Assembly (NCBI RefSeq): GCF_000934755.1
Contig: NZ_JYNP01000049.1
Coordinates: forward strand, 1 to 44,735
Direction: 5' to 3'
From: Desulfonatronovibrio magnus
GTDB lineage: Bacteria; Desulfobacterota; Desulfovibrionia; Desulfovibrionales; Desulfonatronovibrionaceae
Length of the DNA: 44,735 bases
The notes under the pieces are model-generated. The model had not been told where the DNA came from, did no database searches, and saw only the letters and a list, made by a program, of their open reading frames with translations. Positions 15,629 to 24,905 of the stretch are shown one piece after another (the stretch's first letter is position 1; each line of letters opens with the position of its first letter). The translations under genes were made by a program, and so were the position numbers.

Positions 15629-17053
15629 TTACTTTTTTTGCTCCATGGCTTTTTTAAGTTGCAGCCCCAATGATCCAAGGTTTTTGTTTTTTGCTGTGGC
15701 ATAGGATTTCCAGTCGTCGGACTGCACATCTTCTGCTGGTTTCAAAGAGATACGCCTCGCTGCTTCATCAACAGACTCCACAGCAATCATGATTTTATCT
15801 CCAGGCTTTTTGCTGGTCAGGGTCTGGTCCTGGGAACGGTTTAGTATGGAAGCCGGAATAAGGCCTACTACACCTGGCTCCAAAGCTACCAGCATGCCAA
15901 AATCTGCCATCCTTTCCACTTTTCCTTCGACTTGGGAATTTTTTGGATAGCGAGCACTTACCTCAGCCCAGGGATCCCCTTCAGCGTCGCGCATGCTTAA
16001 AGATATTCTTCTTTCCTGGGGATCAATGTTCAACACCTTGACCTGAATATTCTGTCCAGTATCAACCTCGTCTTCGGGCTTATTTACCCTTTTCAGGTAG
16101 CTCATTTCACTGACATGAACCAGCCCTTCGATACCAGGAGATATTTCCACAAAAGCGCCAAAAGGTGCGATGCGGGTCACTACCCCATCAACCACGCTGC
16201 CCGGACTGAATATCTCATCAATTTTTTCCCAGGGATCTGTCTGAGCCTTCTTCATGGACAGCCCGATTCGTACACCTTTTTCATGGTCTTCAATGTTCAA
16301 AAGCTCGGCAGATACTTTCTCGCCAACAGATACAGCTTCTGCAGGATCAAGGTTTCTGGACCAGCTCATTTCACTGACATGGACAAGACCTTCAAGGCCG
16401 GGAGCTATTTCAACAAAAACTCCATAAGGCTCGATTCTGGTAACTGTGCCCTGACAATTGTCTCCAGGCTGAAATTTTTCTCTAAATTCACGCAGAGCTT
16501 TGGCAGCTTCTTTCTCGAGAAGCGATCTTCTTGAAACAACAATATTGCGTCCATTGGATTCCACTCGACTGACTAAGAAAAGTAGAGTTTCACCCACCAG
16601 GGTTTGAGGATCATCAACAATCCGGCTGTCTATCTGGCTCATGGGGCAAAACGCAAGATGGCTGCCCATGACCTGAACTCTGTAGCCGCCCTTGCATGTT
16701 TCCTTAACTTTGCCCTGCACTGGAATCTCCTGTTCCATGGCCTGGACAAGCTGTTCTGTTCCTCCATGTACGCCAAAGGAAGCAGCGAGACGTATTCCAG
16801 CATGGTCCATTGAAACCACAAAAAGTTCAACTGTATCGCCTTCCTGAATGTTCAGATTACCTTCATCGTCCAACAGGTCCTGCTTATCTGCTACCCCGTC
16901 AATTTTTGTTCCGGTGTCAATGTATACCTGCTCCTGACCAATGCTGATCACTTTACCCCGCACCTTGTCTCCGGGCTTAAGCTCGGGCCCGGTATCCATC
17001 TCTGAATCGGCCAGCATTTCGGCAAAACTAAGCTGCTCATCTCTGTCTTCCAT
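15629..17053 (-). CDS. rpsA: Ribosomal protein S1-like protein with five S1 domains
   Basis: The product of about 474 residues contains five S1 RNA-binding repeats. The third and fourth carry the classical YGVFVEI and FGAFVEI cores followed by GLEGLVHVSEMSW/GIEGLVHVSEMSY; the first, second and fifth are more diverged. It would bind mRNA at the 30S subunit or act as a general RNA-binding protein. Canonical rpsA of Gram-negatives has six domains, so it is either a shortened S1 or a paralogue, and the symbol is tentative. Three consecutive ATG codons (17059, 17056, 17053) are possible starts; AGGAG lies 7 bases from the third. The gene overlaps the end of tex. Confidence 0.8.
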   Translation of the reverse strand: MEDRDEQLSFAEMLADSEMDTGPELKPGDKVRGKVISIGQEQVYIDTGTKIDGVADKQDLLDDEGNLNIQEGDTVELFVVSMDHAGIRLAASFGVHGGTEQLVQAMEQEIPVQGKVKETCKGGYRVQVMGSHLAFCPMSQIDSRIVDDPQTLVGETLLFLVSRVESNGRNIVVSRRSLLEKEAAKALREFREKFQPGDNCQGTVTRIEPYGVFVEIAPGLEGLVHVSEMSWSRNLDPAEAVSVGEKVSAELLNIEDHEKGVRIGLSMKKAQTDPWEKIDEIFSPGSVVDGVVTRIAPFGAFVEISPGIEGLVHVSEMSYLKRVNKPEDEVDTGQNIQVKVLNIDPQERRISLSMRDAEGDPWAEVSARYPKNSQVEGKVERMADFGMLVALEPGVVGLIPASILNRSQDQTLTSKKPGDKIMIAVESVDEAARRISLKPAEDVQSDDWKSYATAKNKNLGSLGLQLKKAMEQKK

Positions 17054-17055
17054 CA

Positions 17056-19176
17056 TCATACTCCTGATTGTGTTTTTTTCATGGATAATGCAATTCGATT
17101 TCTGCGAATATCGACATCAATTACCTGAACCTGTACCTTTTGACCTGGAGAGGCTATGTCATGAGGATTCCTGATGAATCTGTCCGCCATCTGGCTGATA
17201 TGTACCAGGCCGTCCTGGTGAACGCCTACATCTACAAAGCAGCCAAAGTTGGTTACATTGGTCACAATGCCAGGAATAATCATTCCAGGTTCAAGGTCCT
17301 CAATGGCATGAACATCTGCGAAACTGAAAGGGATAAACTTTTCTCTTGGGTCACGTCCGGGTTTATCCAGCTCAGACATAATATCCTGCAATGTGTGCAG
17401 GCCCACTTCCCGGGAAATATAGTCGTGAATATTTATTCTGGCTCGAAGGTCAGGATTGTTTACCAGCTCTTTAATTGTGGATTGAATATCGGTAGCCATT
17501 TTGTTCACCAGGCTGTAGCGTTCAGGGTGGACAGCGCTGGCATCCAGAGGGTTGCTGCTTTCTTCAACCCGAAAGAATCCTGCTGCCTGCTCAAAGGTGC
17601 GGGCTCCCAGCCGGGGGACTTTAGTCAGAGACTTTCTGTCTTTGAATGGTCCGTTTTCAGTCCTGTACTGAACCACAGCTTTTGCCAGACTCGGGCCAAG
17701 ACCGGCCACGTAAGAGAGTAAAGCTGCACTGGCAGTGTTCAATGATACACCAACCCGGTTTACACAAGAAGATACAACATTATCGAGACGCTTGCGCAGC
17801 AGGCTTTGATCCACATCATGCTGATACTGACCTACTCCAATAGCCTTGGGATCAATTTTGACCAGCTCAGCGAGAGGGTCCATAAGCCTGCGGCCAATGG
17901 AAACAGCTCCTCTGACAGTGATGTCATGGTCTGGAAATTCTTCTCTGGCAATATCCGATGCAGAATAAACAGATGCTCCTGATTCGTTTACAAGCAAAAC
18001 AGGTATTTTGAGGTCAAGAGCTCGAAAAAATGTTTCTGTTTCTCTGCCTGCAGTACCGTTGCCAATGGCAATGGCAGATATCTGGAATCTGTCAAGCAGG
18101 TTGGAGATGGCATAGCCAGCCTTATTTGGTTTGTCAAAAGGGTGGATCAGAGCGTGGGCAGCAAGATTGCCATTTTCATCGAGTACCACCACTTTGCAGC
18201 CTGTCCTGAATCCAGGGTCAACAGCCATTACAGGTTTTGATCCCAGCGGAGGACTCATGAGCAAGGATTCGAGATTAGTGGCAAAGACCTGAATTGCTTC
18301 CAGATCCGCTTTTTCCTTTAGATTTTTTCTAAGCTCATTCTCCAAGCTCGGAGCTAAAAGCCGTTTCCAGGAGTCTGAGGCTGCTGCGTCTACCTGAAGT
18401 GATGATTTGTTATTTCCAGACAAAACCTGTCGCTGAATTATTTCCAAGGCTGCTGAGTTGTCCGGTCTAATGCTAAGGTGTAAAATTTTTTCCCGTTCGC
18501 CTCTGAACATGGCCAGAATTCTATGGGTACCTGCTTTAGAAGCCGACTCCTGATGATCAAAATAATCACTATAAGTGTGGCCATCGACTTCTCTGCCTTT
18601 CATAACCCGGCTTTTAACTAATGATTTTGTGGCAAAGAGGTGTCGGAGTCTGGCTCGAATTTCAGCATCCTCGCTGATTTTTTCAGCCAGAATATCTCTG
18701 GCTCCAGCCAGAGCTGTGTCCTGGTCAGGAACCTCGTCGTTAACAAACTTCTCTGCTTCTTTATCAGGATCCACATGGTCCTGCTGGATCCAGAGAATTT
18801 CAGCCAGTGGTTCCAGCCCTTTTTGTCTGGCAATGGCTGCTTTAGTTTTGCGTTTGGGGCGATAGGGCAGGTATAGGTCTTCCAGAGTGGTTGGATTTTC
18901 AGTGTTTTTAATGGAACTTATAAGTTCAGCGTCGGTTATCCCTTTTTCATTCAGTGTGGCAAGTATTGTTTTTCGCCTTTGTTCCAATTTTTCAAGGGCT
19001 TCAAGGCGATTTATGATTTCTGAAATTTTTACTTCATCGAGATTCCCGGTCTTTTCTTTTCTGTATCTGGCAATGAATGGTATAGTACCACCCTGAGAAA
19101 CAAGAGACTGGACAGCTGAGATCTGGTCTGGATTGAGGCTCAGTTCAGCCGCGATTTTATTATGATTGATAGACAT
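17056..19176 (-). CDS. tex: Tex-family RNA-binding transcription accessory protein
   Basis: From ATG 19176 the protein has 706 residues. It shows the Tex N-terminal helical region (IPFIARYRKEKTGNLDE), the YqgF/RNase H-like domain (VMAVDPGFRTGCKVVVLDENG), the double helix-hairpin-helix region (YQHDVDQ...VNRVGVSLNTAS, then GPSLAKAVVQYR) and a C-terminal S1 domain (FGCFVDVGVHQDGLVHISQM). Tex associates with RNA and the transcription machinery and influences toxin and stress gene expression in other bacteria. A TTG at 19245 would add 23 hydrophobic residues atypical for Tex, so ATG 19176 is preferred. The stop overlaps the S1 gene's ATG run, indicating translational coupling. Confidence 0.93.
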   Translation of the reverse strand: MSINHNKIAAELSLNPDQISAVQSLVSQGGTIPFIARYRKEKTGNLDEVKISEIINRLEALEKLEQRRKTILATLNEKGITDAELISSIKNTENPTTLEDLYLPYRPKRKTKAAIARQKGLEPLAEILWIQQDHVDPDKEAEKFVNDEVPDQDTALAGARDILAEKISEDAEIRARLRHLFATKSLVKSRVMKGREVDGHTYSDYFDHQESASKAGTHRILAMFRGEREKILHLSIRPDNSAALEIIQRQVLSGNNKSSLQVDAAASDSWKRLLAPSLENELRKNLKEKADLEAIQVFATNLESLLMSPPLGSKPVMAVDPGFRTGCKVVVLDENGNLAAHALIHPFDKPNKAGYAISNLLDRFQISAIAIGNGTAGRETETFFRALDLKIPVLLVNESGASVYSASDIAREEFPDHDITVRGAVSIGRRLMDPLAELVKIDPKAIGVGQYQHDVDQSLLRKRLDNVVSSCVNRVGVSLNTASAALLSYVAGLGPSLAKAVVQYRTENGPFKDRKSLTKVPRLGARTFEQAAGFFRVEESSNPLDASAVHPERYSLVNKMATDIQSTIKELVNNPDLRARINIHDYISREVGLHTLQDIMSELDKPGRDPREKFIPFSFADVHAIEDLEPGMIIPGIVTNVTNFGCFVDVGVHQDGLVHISQMADRFIRNPHDIASPGQKVQVQVIDVDIRRNRIALSMKKTQSGV

Positions 19177-19311
19177 GCGTTGTACTGTAAAGATGGGGAT
19201 TACAAATAAAATTGGAAAAGAAAACAGGCCCTCGGCTTTACGCAAAAGTGGTAAAATAATAGTGAACAGTTACACGACGCTAAAATATATATTCCTGTTT
19301 GTGCCTTGATT
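19177..19311. other. Upstream region of the tex operon
   Basis: No gene is visible between the tex start and the inverted-repeat element at 19312. The tex promoter presumably lies here, or the element supplies it, but no clear -35/-10 pair was found on the minus strand. Confidence 0.35.
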
Positions 19312-19462
19312 GGGAGCATTACGTGTTTCTGAAAAGTCAATAGGGGACAGTCCCGAAGCCAGGGACAGTCCCCGTGCCAGGCCGACACAATCGGGTTTTA
19401 ACATCAAAATAGCTATGACATTCAACTCAAAATTAAAGTTTTCAGAAACGCGCAATGCTACA
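19312..19462 (-). mobile_element. Inverted-terminal-repeat element, copy C (MITE-like, 151 bp, inverted orientation)
   Basis: The left end is GGGAGCATTACGTGTTTCTG and the right end is CAGAAACGCGCAATGCTACA. A perfect 11-bp direct repeat GTGCCTTGATT flanks both ends (19301-19311 and 19463-19473). Two GGGAC-T-GTCCC units separated by CGAAGCCA-type sequence lie in the core. Orientation is opposite to copies A, B and D. Confidence 0.88.
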
Positions 19463-19593
19463 GTGCCTTGATTCAAATAAAAGGATTGTTTGAAGCAGTC
19501 AGTTTATGTCTTTTTGCCGGGATAATCAACTGATTTGAAGTGAAAAATATGACAAGGGCTATAATATGCAATAATGGACGGCAATATATAATC

Positions 19594-20667
19594 TTACGCG
19601 CCAACCGCCCTGGCCAGATTGTTGGAATTAACTAATGCATGGTACTTTTGGGGGTCAAAAGGATAGTCCCAGGAACCGCTTCTGTACTCAATGCGACCTC
19701 CAAAGCCGGTCTTGAAGCGGTATAGGCCATAAAATGGATGGTCCCTGTTCAGGGAGGGAGATATAGCACCCATGTCATAAGTATGGCATCCGCCAGCTTT
19801 AGACTGCAGCATGGCCTCCCAATGCATGGCGTAAGGAGCCATGAAATTTCGCTTTGTATTGGATGAAGCTCCATAAAGATACAATGCGTTTTTATTTGAG
19901 ATGCCGATAATTGCGCCAGCCAGAATATCCTGATTGTGAGTGGCAAGAAGGAAGAGCAGCCTGGAATCATCCTGACTTCTTAAGTTTGTGTTAAACAATG
20001 CGGTAAAGTGTCTGTATTCACAGATGGAAAAATTATTTCGTTGGGCAGTTTGTACATAAAGATCATAAAATTCATGAAGCCTTTCAGGCCCGGCCTGAAT
20101 TACCCTTACTCCTTTGCGCTCAGCCAACCCGATATTGTATCTGGTTTTGGACTTCATATTGTTTAAAATCTTCTTTTCAGGTATATTTATGTCAACAATC
20201 AGCGAGCTGGATACTGTCATATCCATTGAAGCCTTTCTGAGATTCCACTGACTTGTTCCCATGTTCATACGCATTTCTCTTAATTCTGCCCTGGGATAGT
20301 CCAGACGCTTTTGCTGCCTGATTTCTTCAGCGTACTGAGATTTCCAGGGAAGATCATACCTGATGAAGGATATGTCAGAGCCAAGGTGCTGGAACATGGC
20401 TTGAGACAATTTTTCAAGATACAGACCGTATTCCTCTTGATTATCAGGCCCACATTCAGGGCCTTGAGGAATATATGCGGCCCTGCCACCGGCTCCATGT
20501 GGCTGAATAAGGACGAGAATGTCTCCCTTGCTGGAGGGAGACTTGACATCAAAAGCCACAGGCTTGAAGCCCAGGCATGATTTGACACGACTCCAGAATG
20601 GTGTCTGAAACAGGATATCCGTCGGCAACAGGCTTTTGGTTGTTTTTGGTATCAGCTTGATTTTCAT
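19594..20667 (-). CDS. FemAB-family (GNAT-fold) aminoacyl/peptidyl transferase-like protein
   Basis: From ATG 20667 the protein has 357 residues and the two GNAT-like halves of the FemAB/FemX family. The second half includes ILNNMKSKTRYNIGLAERKGV, a LYLYGASSNTKRNFMAPYAMHWEAM segment and a YGLYRFKTGFGG end, all typical of the family. Gram-positive members add amino acids to lipid II with aminoacyl-tRNA; Gram-negative relatives are largely uncharacterised, so the substrate is open. ATG 20667 has an AGGTG site 5 bases upstream, whereas ATG 20685 has none. It is divergently transcribed from the patatin gene. Confidence 0.82.
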   Translation of the reverse strand: MKIKLIPKTTKSLLPTDILFQTPFWSRVKSCLGFKPVAFDVKSPSSKGDILVLIQPHGAGGRAAYIPQGPECGPDNQEEYGLYLEKLSQAMFQHLGSDISFIRYDLPWKSQYAEEIRQQKRLDYPRAELREMRMNMGTSQWNLRKASMDMTVSSSLIVDINIPEKKILNNMKSKTRYNIGLAERKGVRVIQAGPERLHEFYDLYVQTAQRNNFSICEYRHFTALFNTNLRSQDDSRLLFLLATHNQDILAGAIIGISNKNALYLYGASSNTKRNFMAPYAMHWEAMLQSKAGGCHTYDMGAISPSLNRDHPFYGLYRFKTGFGGRIEYRSGSWDYPFDPQKYHALVNSNNLARAVGA

Positions 20668-20804
20668 GGCCGCACCTGTGACCATGGATTGATCAAGTTG
20701 TCAAGAAAATATTTGGATTTGCATGATTTGGGGTGTAGATGTAAATTATTCGCAGCTTTAATCCCGGGACTGCATGGATGTACCAAACAAAAAAGGGAGT
20801 ATGT

Positions 20805-21851
20805 ATGATCACAAAAAATATTGGTTTAGCCTTAGGTGGAGGAGCGGCCAGAGGCTGGGCGCACATTGGTGTCATGGAAGCTCTGCAGGAGTGCAAGGTT
20901 CAGGCTTCATGTGTGGCAGGAACCAGTATCGGAGCTCTGGTTGGCTCTGTATACGCAGCTGGTGGTATCAATGAGTTCAAGCAATCAGTCCTCAATCTGG
21001 ACCGCAAGAAGGTTTTGTCCATGCTGGATGTGGTTTTTCCCAAGTGCGGACTGCTTGATGGAAAAAAAGTGACGGATTTTTTCGAGTCTTTTATAGCTGG
21101 AAAGTCTTTTGCTGACTTGCAGATTCCCTTTGGAGCCATGGCTACTGATTTACAGACCAGTGAAGAAATTTGGCTTTTGAGCGGTAATGTAGTTAAGGCT
21201 GTCAGAGCCAGCATAGCAGTGCCGGGTCTGTTCACTCCGGTAATGATCAATGATCGGCTTATGGTTGACGGAGGGCTGGTCAATCCACTTCCGGTAAATA
21301 TGGTCAGAGAAATGGGTGCGGAATTAGTTATTGCCGTTGATCTCAATCATTATGCTGCCATGCGTTCAAGCGTGGTAGGTAAAAAAACTGAGTGCGCAAT
21401 CAAGGAAGGGCAGCTGGAAGATGACGCCGGACAGACTGATTCTTTAGACACGGAAAAAAAGGAGTCTGCAGAAAGTCAGGGAAAAAACAGTTTTTTTCCC
21501 GGAATTATGGAACACTTGGATCGCATGGAACTATCCTGGTTTGACTCATTTAAAAACTGGCGAAACAAGCCAGCAGGGCCCAATATTTTTGATATTATCT
21601 TCGCTTCTACTCTTGTTATGGAAAAGACCATCACTAATCTCCGGCTGCATGATGAACCGGCTGATATTCTGGTACGCCCTGAACTTGGAGAAATAAGATT
21701 TATGGATTTTCACAGGGCTGATGAGAGCATCCGGGAAGGATTTGATGCCTGCCTTGCAGCTCTCATCAGCAGTGAAGAAGCTATGGATAGCCTGGAAATA
21801 ACCAAAAAAGAAGCTCAAAGGCTAAAAGGTCTTATTTCCTTCCAGGGTTGA
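20805..21851 (+). CDS. Patatin-like phospholipase (RssA type)
   Basis: From ATG 20805 the protein has 348 residues. The patatin domain is complete: oxyanion loop GGGAARG (11-17), nucleophile Ser41 in GTSIG, and Asp155 in DGGLVNPLP, forming the Ser-Asp dyad that hydrolyses acyl esters of phospholipids. A charged linker (about 195-235, KKTECAIKEGQLED) separates it from a C-terminal segment. GGGAG lies 5 bases before ATG 20805, favouring it over the upstream ATG at 20778. Its last 30 bases overlap the 3' end of the convergent uridylyltransferase gene. Confidence 0.92.
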   Translation: MITKNIGLALGGGAARGWAHIGVMEALQECKVQASCVAGTSIGALVGSVYAAGGINEFKQSVLNLDRKKVLSMLDVVFPKCGLLDGKKVTDFFESFIAGKSFADLQIPFGAMATDLQTSEEIWLLSGNVVKAVRASIAVPGLFTPVMINDRLMVDGGLVNPLPVNMVREMGAELVIAVDLNHYAAMRSSVVGKKTECAIKEGQLEDDAGQTDSLDTEKKESAESQGKNSFFPGIMEHLDRMELSWFDSFKNWRNKPAGPNIFDIIFASTLVMEKTITNLRLHDEPADILVRPELGEIRFMDFHRADESIREGFDACLAALISSEEAMDSLEITKKEAQRLKGLISFQG

Positions 21852-23267
21852 GTTGTCTTCAATCTGGACCTGTTTGCCAGTAGTATTCTTCAGGGTTACA
21901 TGTCCTTTTAAGGTTACGTTCCGACCGAAAGAAAAGTCACCTTCGACCTTGAGGTATTCACATTCAATCAGAGATGGTGCGCCATGGGAAAACCTTTTTT
22001 CAAACTGGTCAATTTTTTTGTAGTAACTGGAATCCAGTTGCACATCTGGTGTGGGGCCTTTACGTTGGGGATTGGGTATAATGGTGTTCATTTCAGACAG
22101 AATGAAGCAGTCGGACATGACTGTTAGCAGATCTCCAGTGGTCTTTACCGGAGCAAAACGGTCTCTTGGAACATTAAGGGCTCCAGCATGATCAAATGCT
22201 GAAATGGCAGAGCCCATGGCTGTTTCAAGTTGATAAACACTTGGCGAATCAGAGTTTCTCGGGTCCAGTGTTTTGGTATTGATGATAAGATCGAGAGGGA
22301 CCATTCTATGACGCAGAAAAACCTTTTCTAAGGCTTCGAGGTTCAGCCAGATGGAATTGGTGTTAAAGAATGAATATTTGTTTATGTCCATAAATTCATC
22401 AAGTTCATTTTCCGGGCATTGTGCGATTTCCCTCAAAGCCAGGCGGTTATTTTTCAGCAGACGGCATAAGTGGCCTCCTTTGCGGTCAGAAACTGTCCTG
22501 GCGGTTACTTCCATGAGAAAGGTGAATTCCTGTGACTTGACGTATCCCAGTATCTGTTCATTCATGGTAGCACCGAGGTTGTCGGAATTGGAAATAAAGG
22601 CGTACTTATAACCTTTGTCCAAAAGGTTTTTCAGAATGCCTGAGGTAATCAAGGCAGTGTAAATATCGCCATGTCCTGGAGGATTCCATTCCAGCTCTGG
22701 ATTGTCCGGCCATTTGGCAGGTGCATTTTCATCCACGAGAATCTTGGGGTATTTATGTTGCAAAAAGGCCATGGGAAGGTGATAGGGGTTTTCAAGGTCC
22801 TTGATATGAAGCATGGTATCCATGTGCGTCCGAAAACTGTTCATGAAAAGCAGTGGTATGGCGGTATTGTATTTTTCCCGTAGCACCCTGATCTGATCCT
22901 GAATAAGCTCGAGGAAAGACTTGCCGTCCCTGACTTTTATCAGAGACTTGGCATTTTCCATGCCCATGCTGGTTCCCAGGCCGCCATTAAGTTTTATGAC
23001 CACCAGTTCGGATATTGCTTCTGCCGCGGCCTCCCTGTACTCTGATATACTGCTTAGGTCCTGAAGTTCTGACTCTTCTACCGGGAGAATCTCTTTTTTG
23101 TTAAGTTTTCCCTGGCTGCCGTAAAGCATTTGGGAAAAATAGCATTTAAACAGATTTATCACTATGGGAGGAAGTGATTGTTCTTCCATTTTCAGGGCGA
23201 ATGGTCTGAAAATCTGCATAAGTTCCGGGTCAGTGTTGGAAATACACGACAGATGCTTATTATCCAT
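21822..23267 (-). CDS. UTP--glucose-1-phosphate uridylyltransferase (UDPGP family)
   Basis: The 481-residue protein is of the eukaryote-like UDPGP family, not the GalU family. It has the nucleotide-binding LNGGLGTSMGMENAKSLI motif (N-terminal third), FMNSFRTH, ISNSDNLGA in the centre and a C-terminal left-handed beta-helix tail (VEGDFSFGRNVTLKGHVTLKN). It converts glucose-1-phosphate and UTP to UDP-glucose for envelope polysaccharide or storage-sugar synthesis. The start ATG at 23267 has AAGGAG-like bases upstream. It overlaps the patatin gene tail-to-tail by 30 bases. The 6-phosphofructokinase gene lies upstream on the same strand, separated by an inverted-end element. Confidence 0.93.
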   Translation of the reverse strand: MDNKHLSCISNTDPELMQIFRPFALKMEEQSLPPIVINLFKCYFSQMLYGSQGKLNKKEILPVEESELQDLSSISEYREAAAEAISELVVIKLNGGLGTSMGMENAKSLIKVRDGKSFLELIQDQIRVLREKYNTAIPLLFMNSFRTHMDTMLHIKDLENPYHLPMAFLQHKYPKILVDENAPAKWPDNPELEWNPPGHGDIYTALITSGILKNLLDKGYKYAFISNSDNLGATMNEQILGYVKSQEFTFLMEVTARTVSDRKGGHLCRLLKNNRLALREIAQCPENELDEFMDINKYSFFNTNSIWLNLEALEKVFLRHRMVPLDLIINTKTLDPRNSDSPSVYQLETAMGSAISAFDHAGALNVPRDRFAPVKTTGDLLTVMSDCFILSEMNTIIPNPQRKGPTPDVQLDSSYYKKIDQFEKRFSHGAPSLIECEYLKVEGDFSFGRNVTLKGHVTLKNTTGKQVQIEDNSTLEGNKTF

Positions 23268-23291
23268 ATCTTACTCCTTTTTTTATTGTAA

Positions 23292-23433
23292 TAGTTTAGC
23301 ACTTTGCGTATGGCATGGGGACTGGCTCTTCCGGGACTTACCTGCCTGAAAATGACACGTTTAAAACTTCGGTTGATGCTCAAGCAGGGTCCGGACTGCC
23401 TGTCCCCTGCTTTCCATAAAAAAGGGTAAACTA
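23292..23433. repeat. CAGTTTAGCCCTT inverted-end element, copy 2
   Basis: TAGTTTAGCACTTTGC at 23292 is mirrored by AAAGGGTAAACTA ending near 23433. The interior shares TGGCATGGGGACTGGCTCT and CCTGCTTTCC with the copy at 31901. It lies between two minus-strand sugar-metabolism genes. Confidence 0.6.
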
Positions 23434-23439
23434 CTACTT

Positions 23440-24753
23440 TTATTTACAATTTTCAGGAGGATTGCTGAGCATGGCCATGGGTTGTCCTGTGCTGGCCATA
23501 ACTGATCCCCAGTAGTTTGAATTGGTGTTCAAGGTTCTTCTTTTCTGGGTTGCCAGGGACAGGGGCAGATAAATGAACCTGTCCTGCAGCATGCTGACCA
23601 GCATGTCGGTTTTACCGGACATGCCGGCGTGCACAGCGTGCTGACCAAGAAATCCACAATAAACCCGATCATTGGAATTAGCCGGTATGGATCTGATGAT
23701 ATAGCTCGGATCAATGAACTTTAAGGTAATTTCAATATCTTTGGCTTTAAAATATTTATCAATTTCCTTTCTTAAAATCGAGCAGATGTCACCGAGAATG
23801 ATATTGCCGGAAGGATCTGATCCTTTACGCTCAAAAAGTTCCTGTCCTGCTCCTTCAGCTACAACGATGACCGCATGCCCTCTGTCCTTGAGCCTCTTTT
23901 CCAGGTGAACCAGAAGACCGTTTTCTCCATGAAGCTCAAAAGGGGATTCAGGTATGAGGACAAAGTTAACCTCTTTGAGGGCAATGGTTGCCTGAGCAGC
24001 GATAAAGCCGGATTCCCGGCCCATCAGTTTAACCATGCCTATTCCGTTGGGAGCACCCAGAGCTTCAGTATGCGCACAGCGAATGGCCTCGGTGGCTTTT
24101 TCCACTGCAGTGTCAAATCCAAAAGTTCTTGATACAAAGTTGACGTCATTGTCTATTGTTTTAGGAACTCCAATGATGGACATTTTGTTGTTACGTTTGG
24201 CCACTTCCCTTGAGATAATCTGAGCTGCCCTCATGGTGCCATCGCCGCCAATCATAAATAATATGCTGATGTTCATTCTTTCCATGGCATCCACAATATC
24301 TTCGGGAGGCTGTGGACCTCTGGAAGAAGCCAGGATGGTGCCTCCGAACTCATGTATCTGGGTTACGCTGTCCGGAGTTAACTCCAGAACGGGATGACCA
24401 TATTTGGGAATAAAGCCCTGAAGCCCATACATTATACCCAGAACAGAAGGGACATTGTAATTGTGGTAGGCTTCCATGACAATCGCTCTGATGACGTCAT
24501 TTATGCCGGGGCAGAGACCTCCGCAAGTGACTATAGCGCATTTGGTTTTGGAGGGATCAAAATAAAGGTTTTTTCTGGGTCCAGCCTCTTCAAATTTAAG
24601 ATTAAGGTCGCCGTTTTGTTCTTCACCCAGCATTTCCGGGTTGATATTCATGGAGATTTGTTTGTTATCCTCCACTATGCGGCAGAAGGGAAGGTGGGTT
24701 TCAATTTTTGCTGGTCCTACAGTTTTTATGGAAGTATCGAATTTCTGGGTCAT
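23440..24753 (-). CDS. 6-phosphofructokinase (ATP-dependent, plant/trypanosome-like subgroup)
   Basis: The 437-residue protein phosphorylates fructose-6-phosphate in glycolysis. It is longer than classical PfkA (about 320) and has an N-terminal extension of about 70 residues. Substrate motifs are CGGLCPGIND (77-86), GGDGT (169-173) and PKTIDND (197-203). A glycine in GGDG is the usual mark of ATP use, while the lysine in PKTIDND (residue 198) is found in pyrophosphate enzymes and in the long ATP-using subgroup of plants and trypanosomes; the combination favours ATP but should be tested. No other glycolytic gene is adjacent. Confidence 0.9.
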   Translation of the reverse strand: MTQKFDTSIKTVGPAKIETHLPFCRIVEDNKQISMNINPEMLGEEQNGDLNLKFEEAGPRKNLYFDPSKTKCAIVTCGGLCPGINDVIRAIVMEAYHNYNVPSVLGIMYGLQGFIPKYGHPVLELTPDSVTQIHEFGGTILASSRGPQPPEDIVDAMERMNISILFMIGGDGTMRAAQIISREVAKRNNKMSIIGVPKTIDNDVNFVSRTFGFDTAVEKATEAIRCAHTEALGAPNGIGMVKLMGRESGFIAAQATIALKEVNFVLIPESPFELHGENGLLVHLEKRLKDRGHAVIVVAEGAGQELFERKGSDPSGNIILGDICSILRKEIDKYFKAKDIEITLKFIDPSYIIRSIPANSNDRVYCGFLGQHAVHAGMSGKTDMLVSMLQDRFIYLPLSLATQKRRTLNTNSNYWGSVMASTGQPMAMLSNPPENCK

Positions 24754-24841
24754 GCAAGTTATCCTGAAAGTAGTTAGTGGTTAAAAAATATATTATCCGG
24801 TTATCTGTCTTTAGTGGCATCTGATAAATGTGCCGGATTTC

Positions 24842-24905
24842 ACGCTCATTCGGTTGCGTCCCTTACCACCGGTGTGAGGGGTCGGCCCCCGGTCCGCCCG
24901 GATGG
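24842..24905 (-). repeat. CACCCGGGC-GGACCG-like repeat, reverse-oriented relative
   Basis: On the minus strand this GC-rich stretch reads CCGGGCGGACCGG and ends in a CAACCGAATGAGCG-type tail, similar to the copies at 9477 and 13133. It faces the plus-oriented copy at 25097, enclosing about 190 bases. It is diverged, with an insertion in the centre. Confidence 0.4.

Noticed and set aside
19200-19476. Minus-strand frames of 60-70 codons upstream of tex
   Set aside because: They lie within element copy C and its flanks.
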